This document shows, in pieces, positions 23,191-34,845 of a stretch of DNA of 64,000 nucleotides. Where the stretch lies: positions 2,542,001 through 2,606,000 of the forward strand of contig NC_049905.1 in assembly GCF_001411555.2 (NCBI RefSeq). Reading direction: 5' to 3'. Made by a program: the position numbers and the translations under genes. The notes beneath the pieces are model-generated. The model saw nothing but the letters and a program-made list of their open reading frames with translations, did not search any database and was not told the origin of the DNA. Each line of letters starts with the position of its first letter. The first letter of the stretch is position 1. Source of the stretch: Juglans regia. Lineage: Eukaryota; Streptophyta; Magnoliopsida; Fagales; Juglandaceae.

Positions 23191-24217
23191 CGTACTTACG
23201 TACTTTGTTGTATTATTTACACAGACTGACAAGGCTTCGATGCTTGACGAAGTGATTGAATATCTGAAGCAATTGCAAGCTCAAGTCCAAATGATGAGCA
23301 GAATGAATATGCAACCTGCAGCAATGATGTTGCCAATGACCATGCAACAGCTTCCGATGCCCATGATGGCTCAAATGGGGATGGGAATGGGCATGGCCGG
23401 ATTCGGAATGGGAACCATGCATGGCATGGACATGAACATGAACAACACCGCCATCAACCATCGTTCCAATATCAGTACAGGAGGCATTTCTCCTAGTCAT
23501 GTTCTTCACCCTGCAGCTACTCATGCTGCTTTCATGCCTATTGCTTCCTGGCGGCCAGATGCCTCCAGCGACCGGTTTCAAGCCACTTCTCATGCGGCTG
23601 TAATTCCAGACCCCTTATCCACATTCCTTTCATGCCAATCACAGGTTATAAAATTTTTCCAAGTTTTTAGTGGCAATGCTTCATCTAATTATGGACAGTA
23701 TTTTTGTTTTTCGCTTTTCTTGTCATGTTGTAGTCCAACCAAACAAACCAGTGCGTGTCTTTTTAATCATTTTTTTGAACAAAACAAGATAGGTTCTTCT
23801 CAATCATTACTCATTGAAAATGATTGAAAGGACCCTGATTTATTTTGTTGGATGACAAGGACTGTCAGTACTTTCATACGCAATATTGCCACCAGCTCAT
23901 AATTACATGCAGCATGGGTCAATTCATTTGTATTCTGGCATGCATGAAAAAGTTAGGGTTAATTACTTCGTTTATATATATATATATATATATATCATAT
24001 ATCATGCACAGGTAAAATTTATTAATTTTTTTGTAAATTCTGACAGTAATGAAACTTTCAACATTTTTAAATATTTGTTTAAAAATTTTACTATCTGGTA
24101 ATTATATTTAATAATTAAATTAATTAATTGCAGGGAATTACGATGGAGGCTTACAGCAAGCTGCAGGCTGCCATGTATCAGCAGCAGCAACCTCCACCTT
24201 CTAGTTCTAAGAGCTAA
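20105..24217 (+). CDS. UNE10: bHLH transcription factor UNE10/PIF8-like, six exons, about 495 aa
   Basis: A phytochrome-interacting bHLH factor that binds G-box DNA in the nucleus; the family relays light signals. Exons: 20105-20205, 20313-21027, 21266-21367, 21691-21756, 23225-23644 and 24134-24217 (1,488 bases, all phases match). An APB-type motif, AELTWENGQIAMHGLG, starts exon 2 near residue 36 and is where the family binds phytochrome B. The bHLH spans exons 3-5: basic region KRSRAAAIHNQSERKRRDKI with the H-E-R-R DNA contacts, then QRISTLQKLVPNSSKTDKAS, then MLDEVIEYLKQLQAQVQMMS. A Met/Gly-rich tract (MAQMGMGMGMAGFGMG) and the IPDPLSTFLSC motif typical of UNE10 follow. Exon 2 contains a (GACAAG)n run coding DKDKDKDKDKD. 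Helix 1 has RIST where UNE10 relatives usually have RMKT. The exon 3 acceptor at 21264-21265 is weak and a stronger one exists upstream (see findings). Confidence 0.92.
20222..20253. repeat. (AT)n microsatellite in UNE10 intron 1
   Basis: TA dinucleotide run inside the 107-base first intron, following a short (CT)n tract. Confidence 0.9.
20746..20779 (+). repeat. In-frame GACAAG hexanucleotide repeat in UNE10 exon 2
   Basis: Repeated GACAAG units encode alternating Asp-Lys. The unit length keeps frame, so copy number can vary without a frameshift. Confidence 0.9.
21757..23224. other. UNE10 intron 4
   Basis: About 1.47 kb, separating the two halves of the HLH domain. It holds (CT)n at about 22121-22148, a TTTGGATG-type miniature element near 22258-22425, (AT)n at 22583-22617, a possible relic of MITE family A near 22895-23010, and (TG/TA)n at 23153-23191. 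No independent gene. Confidence 0.6.
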
Positions 24218-24928
24218 TTAAGCTTAATTTCTAGTAAGCAAAACCCGAAATGTGTGGTTCATCCGGTTTTGGGTCTGCTGCAAGAGCATTAATATTCATG
24301 CGAGGTGGTCATGTGTTTAGATGATCGATGCGATCGAGAATTAATTAGTATGTCATATGTTTTTTAGCTCAAATTGGTGGCTTTTGTTTTTGGTAATTTG
24401 TGAATATTTGGCGCATTAGCTGTACAATATTCTCTTTTGATTTTCAACAAATTAATTTGCATTCTCTATAAAAAAAAAATTTGAAATATTATATATATAT
24501 ATATATAAAGAGTAATAGTACTTGATATATACTAGTATTAGGATGTACACGTTTCATACATTTTTTTTTTCTTAAAAAATGTTGAGTCTACCATTAGAAA
24601 AATTATTTTTTCATATATATTTCAGATTTATCAATTTTTAAAAAAGAGTGCATGAGGATTGTACAACTTGAAATTGAAAATATCAATAATATTTCTCTAT
24701 TATATATAAAAGGTATTGGAGATCATGAATAATTAATAGTTCCAGGGAAATAAAATACACACATATAAATTATTTAAGTAAAAATAAACTCACAAAATGA
24801 TTTAGTTTGATATGGCACGTTGAATTATAAAATTAATTTTATTGTAAAATAGATCTAATTAATCACATAAAATTAAGTCAATTTATCATACGTTTAATTT
24901 TATAAAATCTCTGTATGACTATAACACT

Positions 24929-24931
<3 letters not shown>

Positions 24932-24976
<45 letters not shown>
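24932..24976. repeat. (AT)n microsatellite
   Basis: Uninterrupted AT run of over 40 bases. Confidence 0.9.
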
Positions 24977-24977
<1 letters not shown>

Positions 24978-25544
24978 CAAGTCTGATCTGGCTGGTACCA
25001 AAAACTTATGATGTGCGTTGTGCATACTAATTAAGAAGACTTCAAACATGCAATGTTTGCTTAAAGGTAAGGGTATAAATGATTGGATGCTGATTTTTCA
25101 ACTATATTGCCATCATACTACTGCTCTGAATGACTTTTAGCCTTCTACAGTACAAATACATCATGTCAAAAGCTAGCCAATAATATTATTTTAGCCTTTT
25201 TCTCCTGGACCCTTTTCCCTTCACAAGTCCATCGTCATTATATTTTGGCAAACATATTTCATATATATATAGTTAAATGACAAATTTATGATCTCTATGA
25301 TTTCATAACAAAATGGAGAGAAAATTGGAAGCAGAAGTTCCTAATTATTGAGCTCCAAATCACATGATATCATCGCCTACCATATATAATAAGAAGGCCA
25401 TATGCCAGATTCATGTGGAGAGCTTGCTCTAGAGAACACTACTTCATTTTCTTTGGATAGAGGTCTCTCAGTTGTAGCCGGGTGGGCGGATTTTATTTTT
25501 TTAAAAAAATTCATATTTATCCTAATTTAATATTGAGATCTAAG

Positions 25545-25665
25545 TGTAAAAAAATTCTACTCAGCAGTACTCTTACACCACACTTAATTTTATTTTATTT
25601 TTTCTCAATAAATGTACTGTGGTGTAGGACAGCCGAGTAGAAGAACTGCTGAGTGTATAACAAAT
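25545..25665. repeat. Inverted-repeat MITE-like element
   Basis: ACTCAGCAGTACTCTTACAC with CACA at the left is matched, with a small gap, by TGTGGTGTAGGACAGCCGAG and then CTGCTGAGTGT at the right. The AT-rich loop is about 40 bases. Class unknown. Confidence 0.4.
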
Positions 25666-26579
25666 TTACTAGAAAATCATAAAGAAATTGCGAATTAAGG
25701 AGAAGATTATAATTAAGTTCTCCTAATTATAGCCATGGTATGCAAGTTTGCCCAATACTACAACTTGTATCTAGATTGCAATCTAGATGACTGCTTCTTT
25801 GGTTCACCCATTTCTCTTTAAACTTTTTTCTTTTATTGCCAGCCTGTAAGGTATCTTTTCTGTGTGGTATCATATCTAGTTTTGTGTTTTAGCATGAAGC
25901 ATCCACACATACACGAGGGTACTGATGGATAATTCAGTGTCCTTTTGCAGCACGCGGATTAGATAATTTTAGGAATATCAAATAAGTTATTCTATTATTA
26001 AATCGAGCGGTATATAAAACATACTATTTACATTATTTAAATAGTAAAATTTAATTTATAAAATTTAAAATAAAATTTACTTCAATGACACGCTGGATCT
26101 AAAATAAAATTTTAATGATTTTTTTTAAAAATAATTAAATTATATTTTCCAATATTTATTTATTTTTAATGGGACACAACTAGCTCAACGTGGCTTGGTA
26201 GCGAAGTGTGAATTAAGGACGTGATGGCTACGTACCCACTTGCTTGTCGTTACTTCTTAGGATCACCACACGCTTATTGTATGTAAAAAATCTACGCTTT
26301 TTTGCCTCTCTTCGCAAGAAATTAATCTTGTCCTTTCTTTTGTTGTTCTGTTTGATACCAAGAATATATCAGATTATTCTTAAATAATAATTAAATAATT
26401 TATAAATAATAATTAAATAATTTATAATAATAGTATAATAGTCGGACAACAATTTAATTATCAAACATACCCTTAAAAAGTACTAGCTAACTTCTTTGTT
26501 TCTCCTCTTTCCATTTTTATTTACAAGAAAATTAAACAGGAAATGTATTTAATTAAAAGAGCTGCTAGTTTTAACTTGA

Positions 26580-26755
26580 AAAATACTCTAACCATAAAAA
26601 GATTATACAAAAACAATTTCACAAATTGACGTGATTTGATGTGGTTCGTCAAATTATAAAATTATTTTTATTATAAAATAGATCTAACAAATTAAATAAA
26701 ATTATGTTAATTTGTGAGCTTGTTTTTGTATATTTTATTTTTGGACGTAACACTC
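26580..26755. repeat. Palindromic MITE family A, copy 3
   Basis: TACAAAAACAATTTCACAAA left arm, ATTATAAAATTATTTTTATT core and GTGAGCTTGTTTTTGTATAT right arm are self-complementary and close to the copy at 16677-16848. Copy 2 of the family is the more degraded segment at 24785-24930. Confidence 0.55.
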
Positions 26756-27416
26756 CTCTTTTATAGTAATAGTGTGTAGTAAGTTGCTCAGAAAAAAAGT
26801 AGAATTAGAAAGATATATGAAGAATCTTTCAAGGTCCCCTTTCCTCAATTTGGTATTTTCTTTTCCCGACCTAGCTCTATAACTTTAAGGAGCTAGGAAC
26901 ATGCCTGCCCGTCTTGGTGGCGTCTTTTATTTTTATTTTTAAATATAAATGATAAATAAAGAAGAGAAATATTACTTATCATTACTACACAACACACTAA
27001 AATGTGATTTATTATTTTTGTCATTCTAATTAAATATATATATTTACATATCAATAAATATTTAAATAAAAAGATAAATAATAAATCACATATTAATATA
27101 TAGTATTAGAGATGATAAGTGGATTTTTCAACATAGAAGATATGTATGGGTCCAGTATAGCAATTATCAAGTATAGGGCTGTAAATGAACCAGTTTGTTT
27201 GATAACTCGCTCGGTACTTGCTCGATTAAACTTGAATCGAACTCGACTTGTGAAAAAAAAAGCTCGTTTGTGAAAATAGATATCCGCTCGATTAGTAAGT
27301 GACACATACTCAACAAAACTCGACTCGACTCCATTAAGACTCGTTAAGGCCCGCTCGTTTATGCCCGACTCGACTCGTTTGCTCGACTCGATTAAAGCTC
27401 GTTCATACATATGTTT

Positions 27417-27417
27417 A

Positions 27418-27470
<53 letters not shown>
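27417..27470. repeat. (GT)n(AT)n compound microsatellite inside hAT-1
   Basis: A TGTG run passing into an AT run within the left part of hAT-1. Confidence 0.9.
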
Positions 27471-28194
27471 CTTTTATTCTTAAATATATAATATGTAGCA
27501 TAATTACTTATACCTATTCACCTATGCATATATATTGAATATACTATATATATATTATTTAGTTTAGCACTTAAGACTTCTTAAGTCATTAAATTATAAT
27601 TTATACAATAGTTAATCGGTATGACTTAATAATTTCATATAGAATATGTTACTATATTTTATTATGTAAGGTATGTAATATGAGACACATACCATGATGC
27701 TAATATATACATATATATTATATATATGTAACTACTTGACGTTTATTCATAATATATAACTATAAATTATATGTTTACATAAATTTAAAATTAGTTATAT
27801 GTTATAATTGTATCTTGTATAAAATGTTTATGACATAGTCTATAGCCCAAGTTAAATATTATTAATTCTATCCAGGATATATTTAATAAGTTTAGTTATA
27901 TAAGTATTTTTCTTAAATTATTAACTCATAATATATTTAAAAATTATATTATTTATTATATATACTTTCCTTTATGCTTAAATGTTATAAAAGGCAATTG
28001 AAATGTTGCCAAATTCTGTCCTTCTACATTGTATAATGTTTTCTCTTTTATGAATATGATTTCTTTTATAGTGTTTTTTTGGTATATGCAGTTTTCAAGT
28101 CGCGCGGGTAAAGAGCTAAATTCATTTTTTTTATATGTTAAGATTACATATACTGATTGCTTTTGCGAGGATCGAGTATAACTTTTAAAGAAAA

Positions 28195-28305
28195 ATATTT
28201 GCTGCAGCCTAACATCCTCAACACACCGTGTTGAGTTGAAGAAAAAAAAAATAATTTCTAAAGGATGTGCTGCGGATGTAGGCTGATGCCCAGCATTACT
28301 CAACT
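28195..28305. repeat. MITE-like repeat family C, copy 1, nested in hAT-1
   Basis: GCTGCAGCCTAACATCCTCA and, after TGTTGAGTTG plus an A-run, GGATGTGCTGCGGATGTAGG are imperfect inverted arms. A related copy lies at about 57560-57650 with the same TGTTGAGTT(A)n centre. Confidence 0.5.
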
Positions 28306-29217
28306 TTTAAATAGTCTTTTAAACATCTCAACTCTCTTTTAATCCTTTTTTTTTATTGAATTTACTTTAACAAGTCAGAGACCCTTCAAACGAGGGTAAT
28401 TGATAAAGTTTTTTCTTTTCCATCTTTCCTCTATGCACTACTACTCACAGTCACTAACAAGGGTTTCACTGCAAATTTTTCATTTTAGGGCGCCAAAGGC
28501 TCAAATCTTCTTACTTTCAGTAAAAGTAATCTTTTTTCCTATTTTATATATATATATATATATATAAAATAACTTTTTCAATTTTTAATTTATCTCTTGG
28601 GTTCCATTTCAGCCTTTGAGTCTCATTCTCTTGGCTCCACAGAGTTTGGACCACAAGACAAAGATTCCCTTTTATCTCACCACTATAGGCTCGTATTTAT
28701 ATATTTTATGAATTTGTGTTATTGTTTGTAATTTTATGAATTTTCAAAGCAACTTTAATACATATATTTGTTGAGGAGTTGGTTTGATGATTGGTTTGCC
28801 TTTGGCCCTTTTGCAATGCTAATATAATTCATGACACACGTATATAATTAGTTCTATTATTGTTATGTTTACTTCTTCCTTTTTTTATGCAATTTTTTTT
28901 TTTTCAGTAAGTCTTATTATGAAATTTGAATCTCTCATTAGATCCAATAAAGTATTTACTTAGGTTTTGTAAATTGTATGAAATATAATAACTTTTTAGA
29001 GTACTTTACACATACATGCGGGTAGTATATAAACAACCATGCACTTAATTCTTTTGAAGGAAAAAAAAATAGATTAAATGTTATACAATATTCTTTATTA
29101 TTTTTATAATGTGTGCATTTTCTGGACTTTTATGCCTTCTTAATTAAAAACAAGTGAGTTTTTATACTTAGAAATATTTTGTTTGCATTATTATGTTTTA
29201 GAACAAATTTTATTGCT

Positions 29218-31329
29218 ATGGAGGATCCAAGTCAACATATAGAAAATGAAAATGAATCAGTTGATATTAATTTGCTTGAAAATCCTACACTTTCTGCTCA
29301 AGAAGATGGTGACCCCAAAAATATTGAGGATATTATTTCTACAGCAGGTGCAACTAGTGTGACTTCCAAAGATCCCCTTGACCACACATATGAAAAGAAG
29401 ATAAGGAAAAAGACTTCAATTATTTGGAAATACTTCTCAATAATAGAGTTAACTAGTGGTGAGAAGAAGTCATAGTGCAACTGGTGTAATGTATTACTCA
29501 CCATATGGAGGTCAAGTTCTACTAGTACTATGCGTAGGCATAGAGATACGTGTCTTGCACGTGTTGTATCTAACAAGAAGCAAAAGATTCTGAGTATTGA
29601 ATCTAAGGAGAATGATGATGCCGTTACTATTGGAAACTTTATGTACGATCATAAGAAGGTACGTGAATTTCTTTCTCATATGATTCTTTACCATGAGTAC
29701 CTTTTTAATATAGTAGAGCATGTACTATTCAATAAGTTTATGAAGGCAAATACACCTTATTGGAAAAAATATCTCGTGCAACTGGTAAAAAGGATTGTAT
29801 AGACACATATCAGATTGAGAATAGAAAGTTGAAAACATTATTAAGTGGTGTTGATAAAGTTAACATCACTACTGATATGTAGACTTCTGGCCAAAATGTT
29901 TCATATATGGTGGTGACTTGTCACTTTGTGGATCCAGATTGACTTATTAAAAAATGGGTCTTGAACTTTTGTAATGTGCCGCCTCCACATAGTGGTTTTA
30001 TTATTGCCGATACTTTACAAAAGTGTTTTGTTGATTGGGGTATTGAAAACAAAGTATTTATAGTGACAGTCGGCAATACCAAAGCTAATTTGTTGGTGCA
30101 AGACGAGCTTGGCCAAATTGGAAATATTATTGATTGTGTTAGAGAATGAATCAAATATTTGGTAGCATCCGATAGAAGATTGAGACAATTTAGTGAAATT
30201 ACAAAACAATTGCAATTACCTTCTAAAAAATTAATATTGGATGTTCTCACTCGATAAAATAGTACTTACTTAATATTGGTTACTGCTATAGAATTCAAGG
30301 AAGTGTTCCCTAGATTTCAAGATAAGGATCAAAATTTTCAATGGGTGCCTACTATTGAAGATTGGATGAAAGTTAAAAATATTTGTGATATTCTGAAAGT
30401 TTTCAATGAAGTGACCAATATTGTATCTAGAAGCGTCTATCCAACGTCTAATTTGTTTCTTCCTAAGGTATGGAGGATGAAAGAAGAATTAACTTCGAAG
30501 AGTGTTAATAGAAATGAATATATTCAAGCAATGGCAAAAAAGATGAATGAGAAATTTGAGAAATATTAGGGTGAATGTAATTTGTTAATGGCAATAGTTG
30601 TGGTATTGGATCCAAGATACAAAATGGTGTTGATAAAGTTCGGTTTTCCTTTAATTTATCTTGAGTTTGAAGTTTCTCAGAGATTGATCTTGTTTTTAAA
30701 GTTTTGCATGAGTTATATGATGAGTATGTCCAAATTCATAATTCAATAGCTATGGGCCAAACTACGCAGAAAAATATTAATGTAAGTTCTTCGAGCAACT
30801 CCACCAATATTTTTGCACGAACCATGCCAAGTGGGCGGTCAATGTTCCAATCTTTCATTAGAAGTGTTGATACTTTTCAGCCTATTAAGTCAGACTTGGA
30901 TGTATATTTGGAAGAGGGTGTTTACATATGTGAGGAAGGTACTGATGCAAAGTTTGATGCTTTAGAATGGTGGAAAGTCAATAATCTTAAATATAAAATC
31001 TTGTCTAAGATGGCACGTGACATATTAGCAATTCCTATAAGTACAGTTGCTTCAGAGTCCACATCTAGTGCTAGTGGTAGAGTTATCGATCCATATCGAG
31101 CATCTTTGTCAATTAAAACGGTTCAAATACTACTATGTGGAACAGATTGGGTTAGAGCACGCCATGGAGTTAAGAAAGAACTAAAAGTAAGTATCACTTT
31201 CATAAAAAAAAAAAAAACTATCACTTTCATGAACACTTTAATTATTTTCTAAAGTAGAATGGTATGTGATTATTTTTATTTTTTATTTTGTAGGAGGAGT
31301 TGGAATTGACAGAAATTGTATTGCCATAA
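29218..31329 (+). pseudogene. hAT transposase pseudogene (BED finger, catalytic core, hATC domain)
   Basis: Fragments in consistent order match a plant hAT (Ac/RICESLEEPER-like) transposase: a BED-type start (KTSIIWKYFSIIELTSGEKK followed by CNWC), the core (TTDM-stop-TSGQNVSYMVV, LNFCNVPPPHSGFIIADTLQ, TVGNTKANLL), the EDWMKVKNICDILKVFNEVT region, and the C-terminal dimerisation domain (EWWKVNNLKYKILSKMARDI, then LAIPISTVASES). Stops occur at about 29473, 29881, 29940, 30147, 30256 and 30567, with at least one frameshift near 29780. A final intron (31187-31293) is still recognisable, with the last stop at 31327-31329. The usual SESAFSTGGR signature is degraded to SESTSSASGR. Non-functional. 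Confidence 0.88.
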
Positions 31330-32423
31330 TTGAAGCTTATGGATGGATGCTATGCAATGCAATACTTTTATAAAATTATGCATAATTCAAGCTTGTGTAT
31401 GTAGGGGAATAAAAATACTTTATAAATATTTTTTGAGCATATATGCAGTAGGGTCCTTTCATATTATAGTTAATATTTTGAAACATGATATTATGAACTG
31501 ACTTTTATCAAAGTTAAGAACATGATTGAAAAATGATAGTATGGACTGGATTTTATCAAAATTGATTTCTATTAAAATGTGTTATTGTCAAATCTCATTG
31601 GACACATTTGCTATGGTTAAATAATTTTGATAAAAAAAAAAAAATGCAAGGAAGTAGAATATATGACAAGTTCTATTAGTTTATGTATTTAGAATTTTGT
31701 GAGATTTTAAAGTTTGATGTAGTGTAGACTTTGAAGTCTCTTTACATGTATTTTGTTTATTTGAAATAATTTTGTAACCATTGATGGTGATAGAGATACT
31801 ATAGAAGAATAATTCCAAATATTCTATTCGAAGTGCACTCTTATCTTAATTGGATTTTATATGTCAATATTTTCTCTTCTTTTTTCATTTTTCTAAACGT
31901 AAATAACTGTTTCTCTTTTGTGGTTTTATTTGAAGGCCATTGTGTATATTTCTAAATTACTAGCATTAGCTCGTTCATTGATTCTTTAAATTATAAATGG
32001 ATACAATGAAAAAAAAAATTAAGTTATCTTACATGCATTTTTTATTTCTCTAATATTTTATTTTATTGAGCCCGATCTGAAATCTTGACTTATCGAGCTG
32101 AGCTCGAGCAGGAAAAAAGTAAAAGTCTCGAGCTCGAGCTCAAGTCTTTTTAATTGAGTCGAACTCGACAGTTCAAAAATCGGCTCGACTCAACTTGATT
32201 ACAGCCCTAATCAAGTAGCTATTGTCATTCAACGCTTTTTAGGCATTGGGCTTGAAAGAGGCATTTGATGCAACTATAAAGATAAGCACGATAGACACTA
32301 GACATTGACATGTGTTTATACTTTTTTCCTTTTATGGTTAAACTGTCCCCACAATGAACCAGTCGGTTCAATTTTTAGAATTTCAAAATTGATTTAGATC
32401 GGGTTTGATTCAACAGTATGTCT

Positions 32424-32504
32424 TAGGGGTGGGCAGAGGGAGCCTGCACCCCGCTACCCCGCTCCCGTCCACTCCGCCCCAGCAAGGTGCGGGTATCACC
32501 CCTA
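32424..32504. mobile_element. 81-bp miniature hAT element
   Basis: TAGGGGTGGGCAGAGGGAG at the left and ...ATCACCCCTA at the right give 8-base perfect inverted ends TAGGGGTG. Flanks GTATGTCT (32416-32423) and CTATGTCT (32505-32512) match at seven of eight positions. The same ends and GC-rich subterminal sequence occur on the 4.7-kb hAT-2 at 51824, so this is probably an extreme internal-deletion derivative of that family. Confidence 0.75.
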
Positions 32505-32512
32505 CTATGTCT

Positions 32513-34839
32513 AAAGGCAAACAAAGTCGAATTAATTATACCCATCTTTATATAAAAGTATTGATATTTAATTTTTTTTATTAATACAATATATTATATA
32601 TATATATTAAGGGAAACTATCATCATTCATTCATCAGAGAAACTTACATTCATGATTGGATACATTCTGAGATGTCCTCATATCAAACATGACATCATAA
32701 ACCAAAATAATGCATTTAAAGCTCCATCGATACACTATTTCTTTTTGTGATTAGTCTGATCTTCACTTTTGCCGATACTCTCTATAACCAAACATCCAAG
32801 AGACAATATTATCTGCCTAAACAAAATCTCAACCTCGCATTTCATAGAAAGAGAGGACTAACCTCTATAGACAAATGTCTAAGAGATGAACTCTTTTTTA
32901 TTTTATTTTAATTAACAGTAAAGAAACCAAAAAAGAAAATAGTAAGATAGATGTAAAAAAAGACGGATTACAGTTTGGACTGACTCTAGTAGACTTTGAA
33001 ATTTGTGACGGCTTGTGAAGGCAACGCACTTGACTCTTTTCAGCCACAAAAGTTAGATCTGAAAGGTCTGGTGGTAGCGAGTCCGGTGATCTGGCGCGTA
33101 TGTCTAGAAGAGCTGTCAGACAGTGAGGACCACGCTCGGTGATTTTCACAAAACTACCATTTTCCTCCAAACGATTTTCGACTTGTGAATCTGTTTGTGT
33201 TGCACATGTCTCTCGGGAGTAGTCGGAAAGCTGTAGATATATATTTTTTGGCATTGAAGAAAGTAAAATAAAATTAAATAAAAGAAATATTGATAGACAA
33301 TATGGATGAATGGAGGAAGAAGGGAAGGAGAGAAGGAGAGGGGGGAGGAGGGAGGAGGAGGAAGGTGAGACCTCCTCTCCCTTCGACGAAAATTAGATCT
33401 AGAATCCTTAATTTTTTACGAGAGAGAGAAAATTAAATTAAATTATATATTAATTAGTGAGATTCAGTCGGCTCAATGGTAAAGCCACTTAGATCATTGC
33501 CTAAGGCCCCAACTTATATGGAAAGCCCTCAAATAAAACTGAGATTTATTTGTATTTTATGTTTTTGAGAAAAAAAATATAAAAGCCATTATATTAAATG
33601 AAATTTTAAATAAAGCACAATTCTCAATATTTTTAATGTGTGCAAGGCCAGATATAAAATTTGATATCTAAATTAATGAATATTTATATTTAAAAATAAT
33701 TGTCCTAAATTGAAACTTAAGAAAAAATTTACAATGATGCCTCATTTTAAACTATTATATCGAATATAAAACTTTAAGTAAAGCCATGTTCTATTTTATT
33801 TTATTTTATTATAAATATAAAAAACTAAATTTTAAATTTTATCTTATTGGGCCGCCGCTGGTGTGATACATAGCTTGTAAATAATATAACTATATTTTAT
33901 TTATTTATTTATTTGAAAAGTGAGAGTTTATGGACTTGACGAGGGATTATCGAGTAATATTATATACTATATTACTATCTTATTTTTATCTTATTAAGTA
34001 AGATATGATACATTCATCACCATTAGATGATAAAGATGCATATAATAAATGATCATTCAATGGTGATAAATGTATCACATCTTAATGAAATGAAAGTAAA
34101 ATAGTAATGTGGTGTATAGAATTTTTCCAATTTAATTGTCGATTACAGGCCGATGATGGGCCGTAAAAGGCCGAAGTCTTATTTCTGTGCTTCAACATAT
34201 TAGCCGACTAATGATCTTAGAAATCCATATTAATTTGGTGAAGAAAAATCTAGCTTATAATTTTATTATTTAGATATAAATTTCTCAAATTTGTACCCAC
34301 CCATTTTACGACGTGTAATTGGACGGATTCTTGGATTTGGTATTTGGATTGGGTCATAGATTTGGAATTAGAAGGTTCAAAACCTAATTTATTGTTTGTA
34401 TCTTTAAATTGGGCTTGGGAATCGTTTTAAGTCCAAATCCAAATAGCCCTCAATTACAGCACCATTCTTTCTAGACAATTTTTGTTGCGAGAACTTGAAC
34501 CCCCATATACGTGAAGAATAAATATAGATAAAAGTTATAATTGGGAGTATCCATTTTATATACATGATGTGGTATCATCTAGACCACACATCTCTTCAAG
34601 CGAGTGTTGAAAACAATCAATTAGAAGCAGCCACACAGTGAGTGTAAAATATGCACTACTATAATAGTTTCTCTTTAACATTACTCTTATATATTTATAT
34701 ATATATATATAAACCTCTCTTAAAACCTACTGCTAAATAACAATACCTCTCTCTCTCTCAGACATTCTTCCTCAGATAGGGACCTCCAAATCTTCATCCT
34801 CCAATCACAAAATCCAAATCTCTCTTTATATCATTTGAG
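32513..34839. other. Intergenic region before CYCU2-1
   Basis: Contains (AT)n tracts, a GA-rich purine tract at about 33307-33365, a minus-strand open stretch at 33254-32898 (118 codons, hydrophobic end, no recognised domain, probably fortuitous or transposon-derived), and the MITE at 33961-34118. From about 34690 a TATATAAA stretch and a CTCTCTCTCT tract form the likely core promoter and leader of CYCU2-1. Confidence 0.45.
33961..34118. repeat. Long-TIR MITE with near-complete hairpin
   Basis: Arms of about 70 bases: TATATACTATATTACTATCT at the left, TATACACCACATTACTATTT read inward from the right, and both arms continue with GATACATTCATCACCATT-like sequence. The loop is only about 20 bases. 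The structure is that of a Tourist/Stowaway-type element; the TA-rich flanks do not decide which. Confidence 0.65.
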
Positions 34840-34845
34840 TTGAAC

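Larger units (their letters stand above)
24218..27165. other. Intergenic region between UNE10 and hAT-1
   Basis: The first 250 bases are the probable UNE10 3'UTR. The rest is AT-rich and gene-free as far as I can see: (AT)n at 24932-24976, two copies of MITE family A (about 24785-24930 and 26580-26755), and an inverted-repeat element near 25545-25665. Confidence 0.5.
27174..32209 (+). mobile_element. hAT transposon, 5,036 bp, with perfect target duplication (hAT-1)
   Basis: The left end is TAGGGCTGTAAATGAAC and the right end, read inward, is TAGGGCTGTAATCAAG, so the TIR is about 11-12 bases. A perfect 8-base duplication ATCAAGTA flanks it (27166-27173, 32210-32217). Both subterminal regions are full of CGAGCTCGA/ACTCGAC motifs, as in hAT elements that cluster transposase-binding sites near their ends. 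The interior holds a broken hAT transposase gene and a nested MITE-like repeat at about 28195-28300. The transposase decay shows it is no longer autonomous. Confidence 0.93.

Noticed and set aside
23213..23593. 126-codon minus-strand open frame with many His codons
   Set aside because: It is the antisense of the Met/Gly-rich UNE10 exon 5 (CAT is the complement of ATG).
29218..31329. Functional hAT transposase gene
   Set aside because: Multiple in-frame stops and at least one frameshift interrupt conserved regions.
32898..33254. 118-codon minus-strand open frame
   Set aside because: It has no recognisable domain, a biased hydrophobic end, no plausible promoter, and lies in repeat-rich DNA. 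Probably chance or a transposon scrap.
33460..33860. tRNA-like start near GGCTCAATGGTAAAG
   Set aside because: It has a D-arm-like phrase only; no anticodon or T arm (GGTTCGAATCC) follows at the right spacing.
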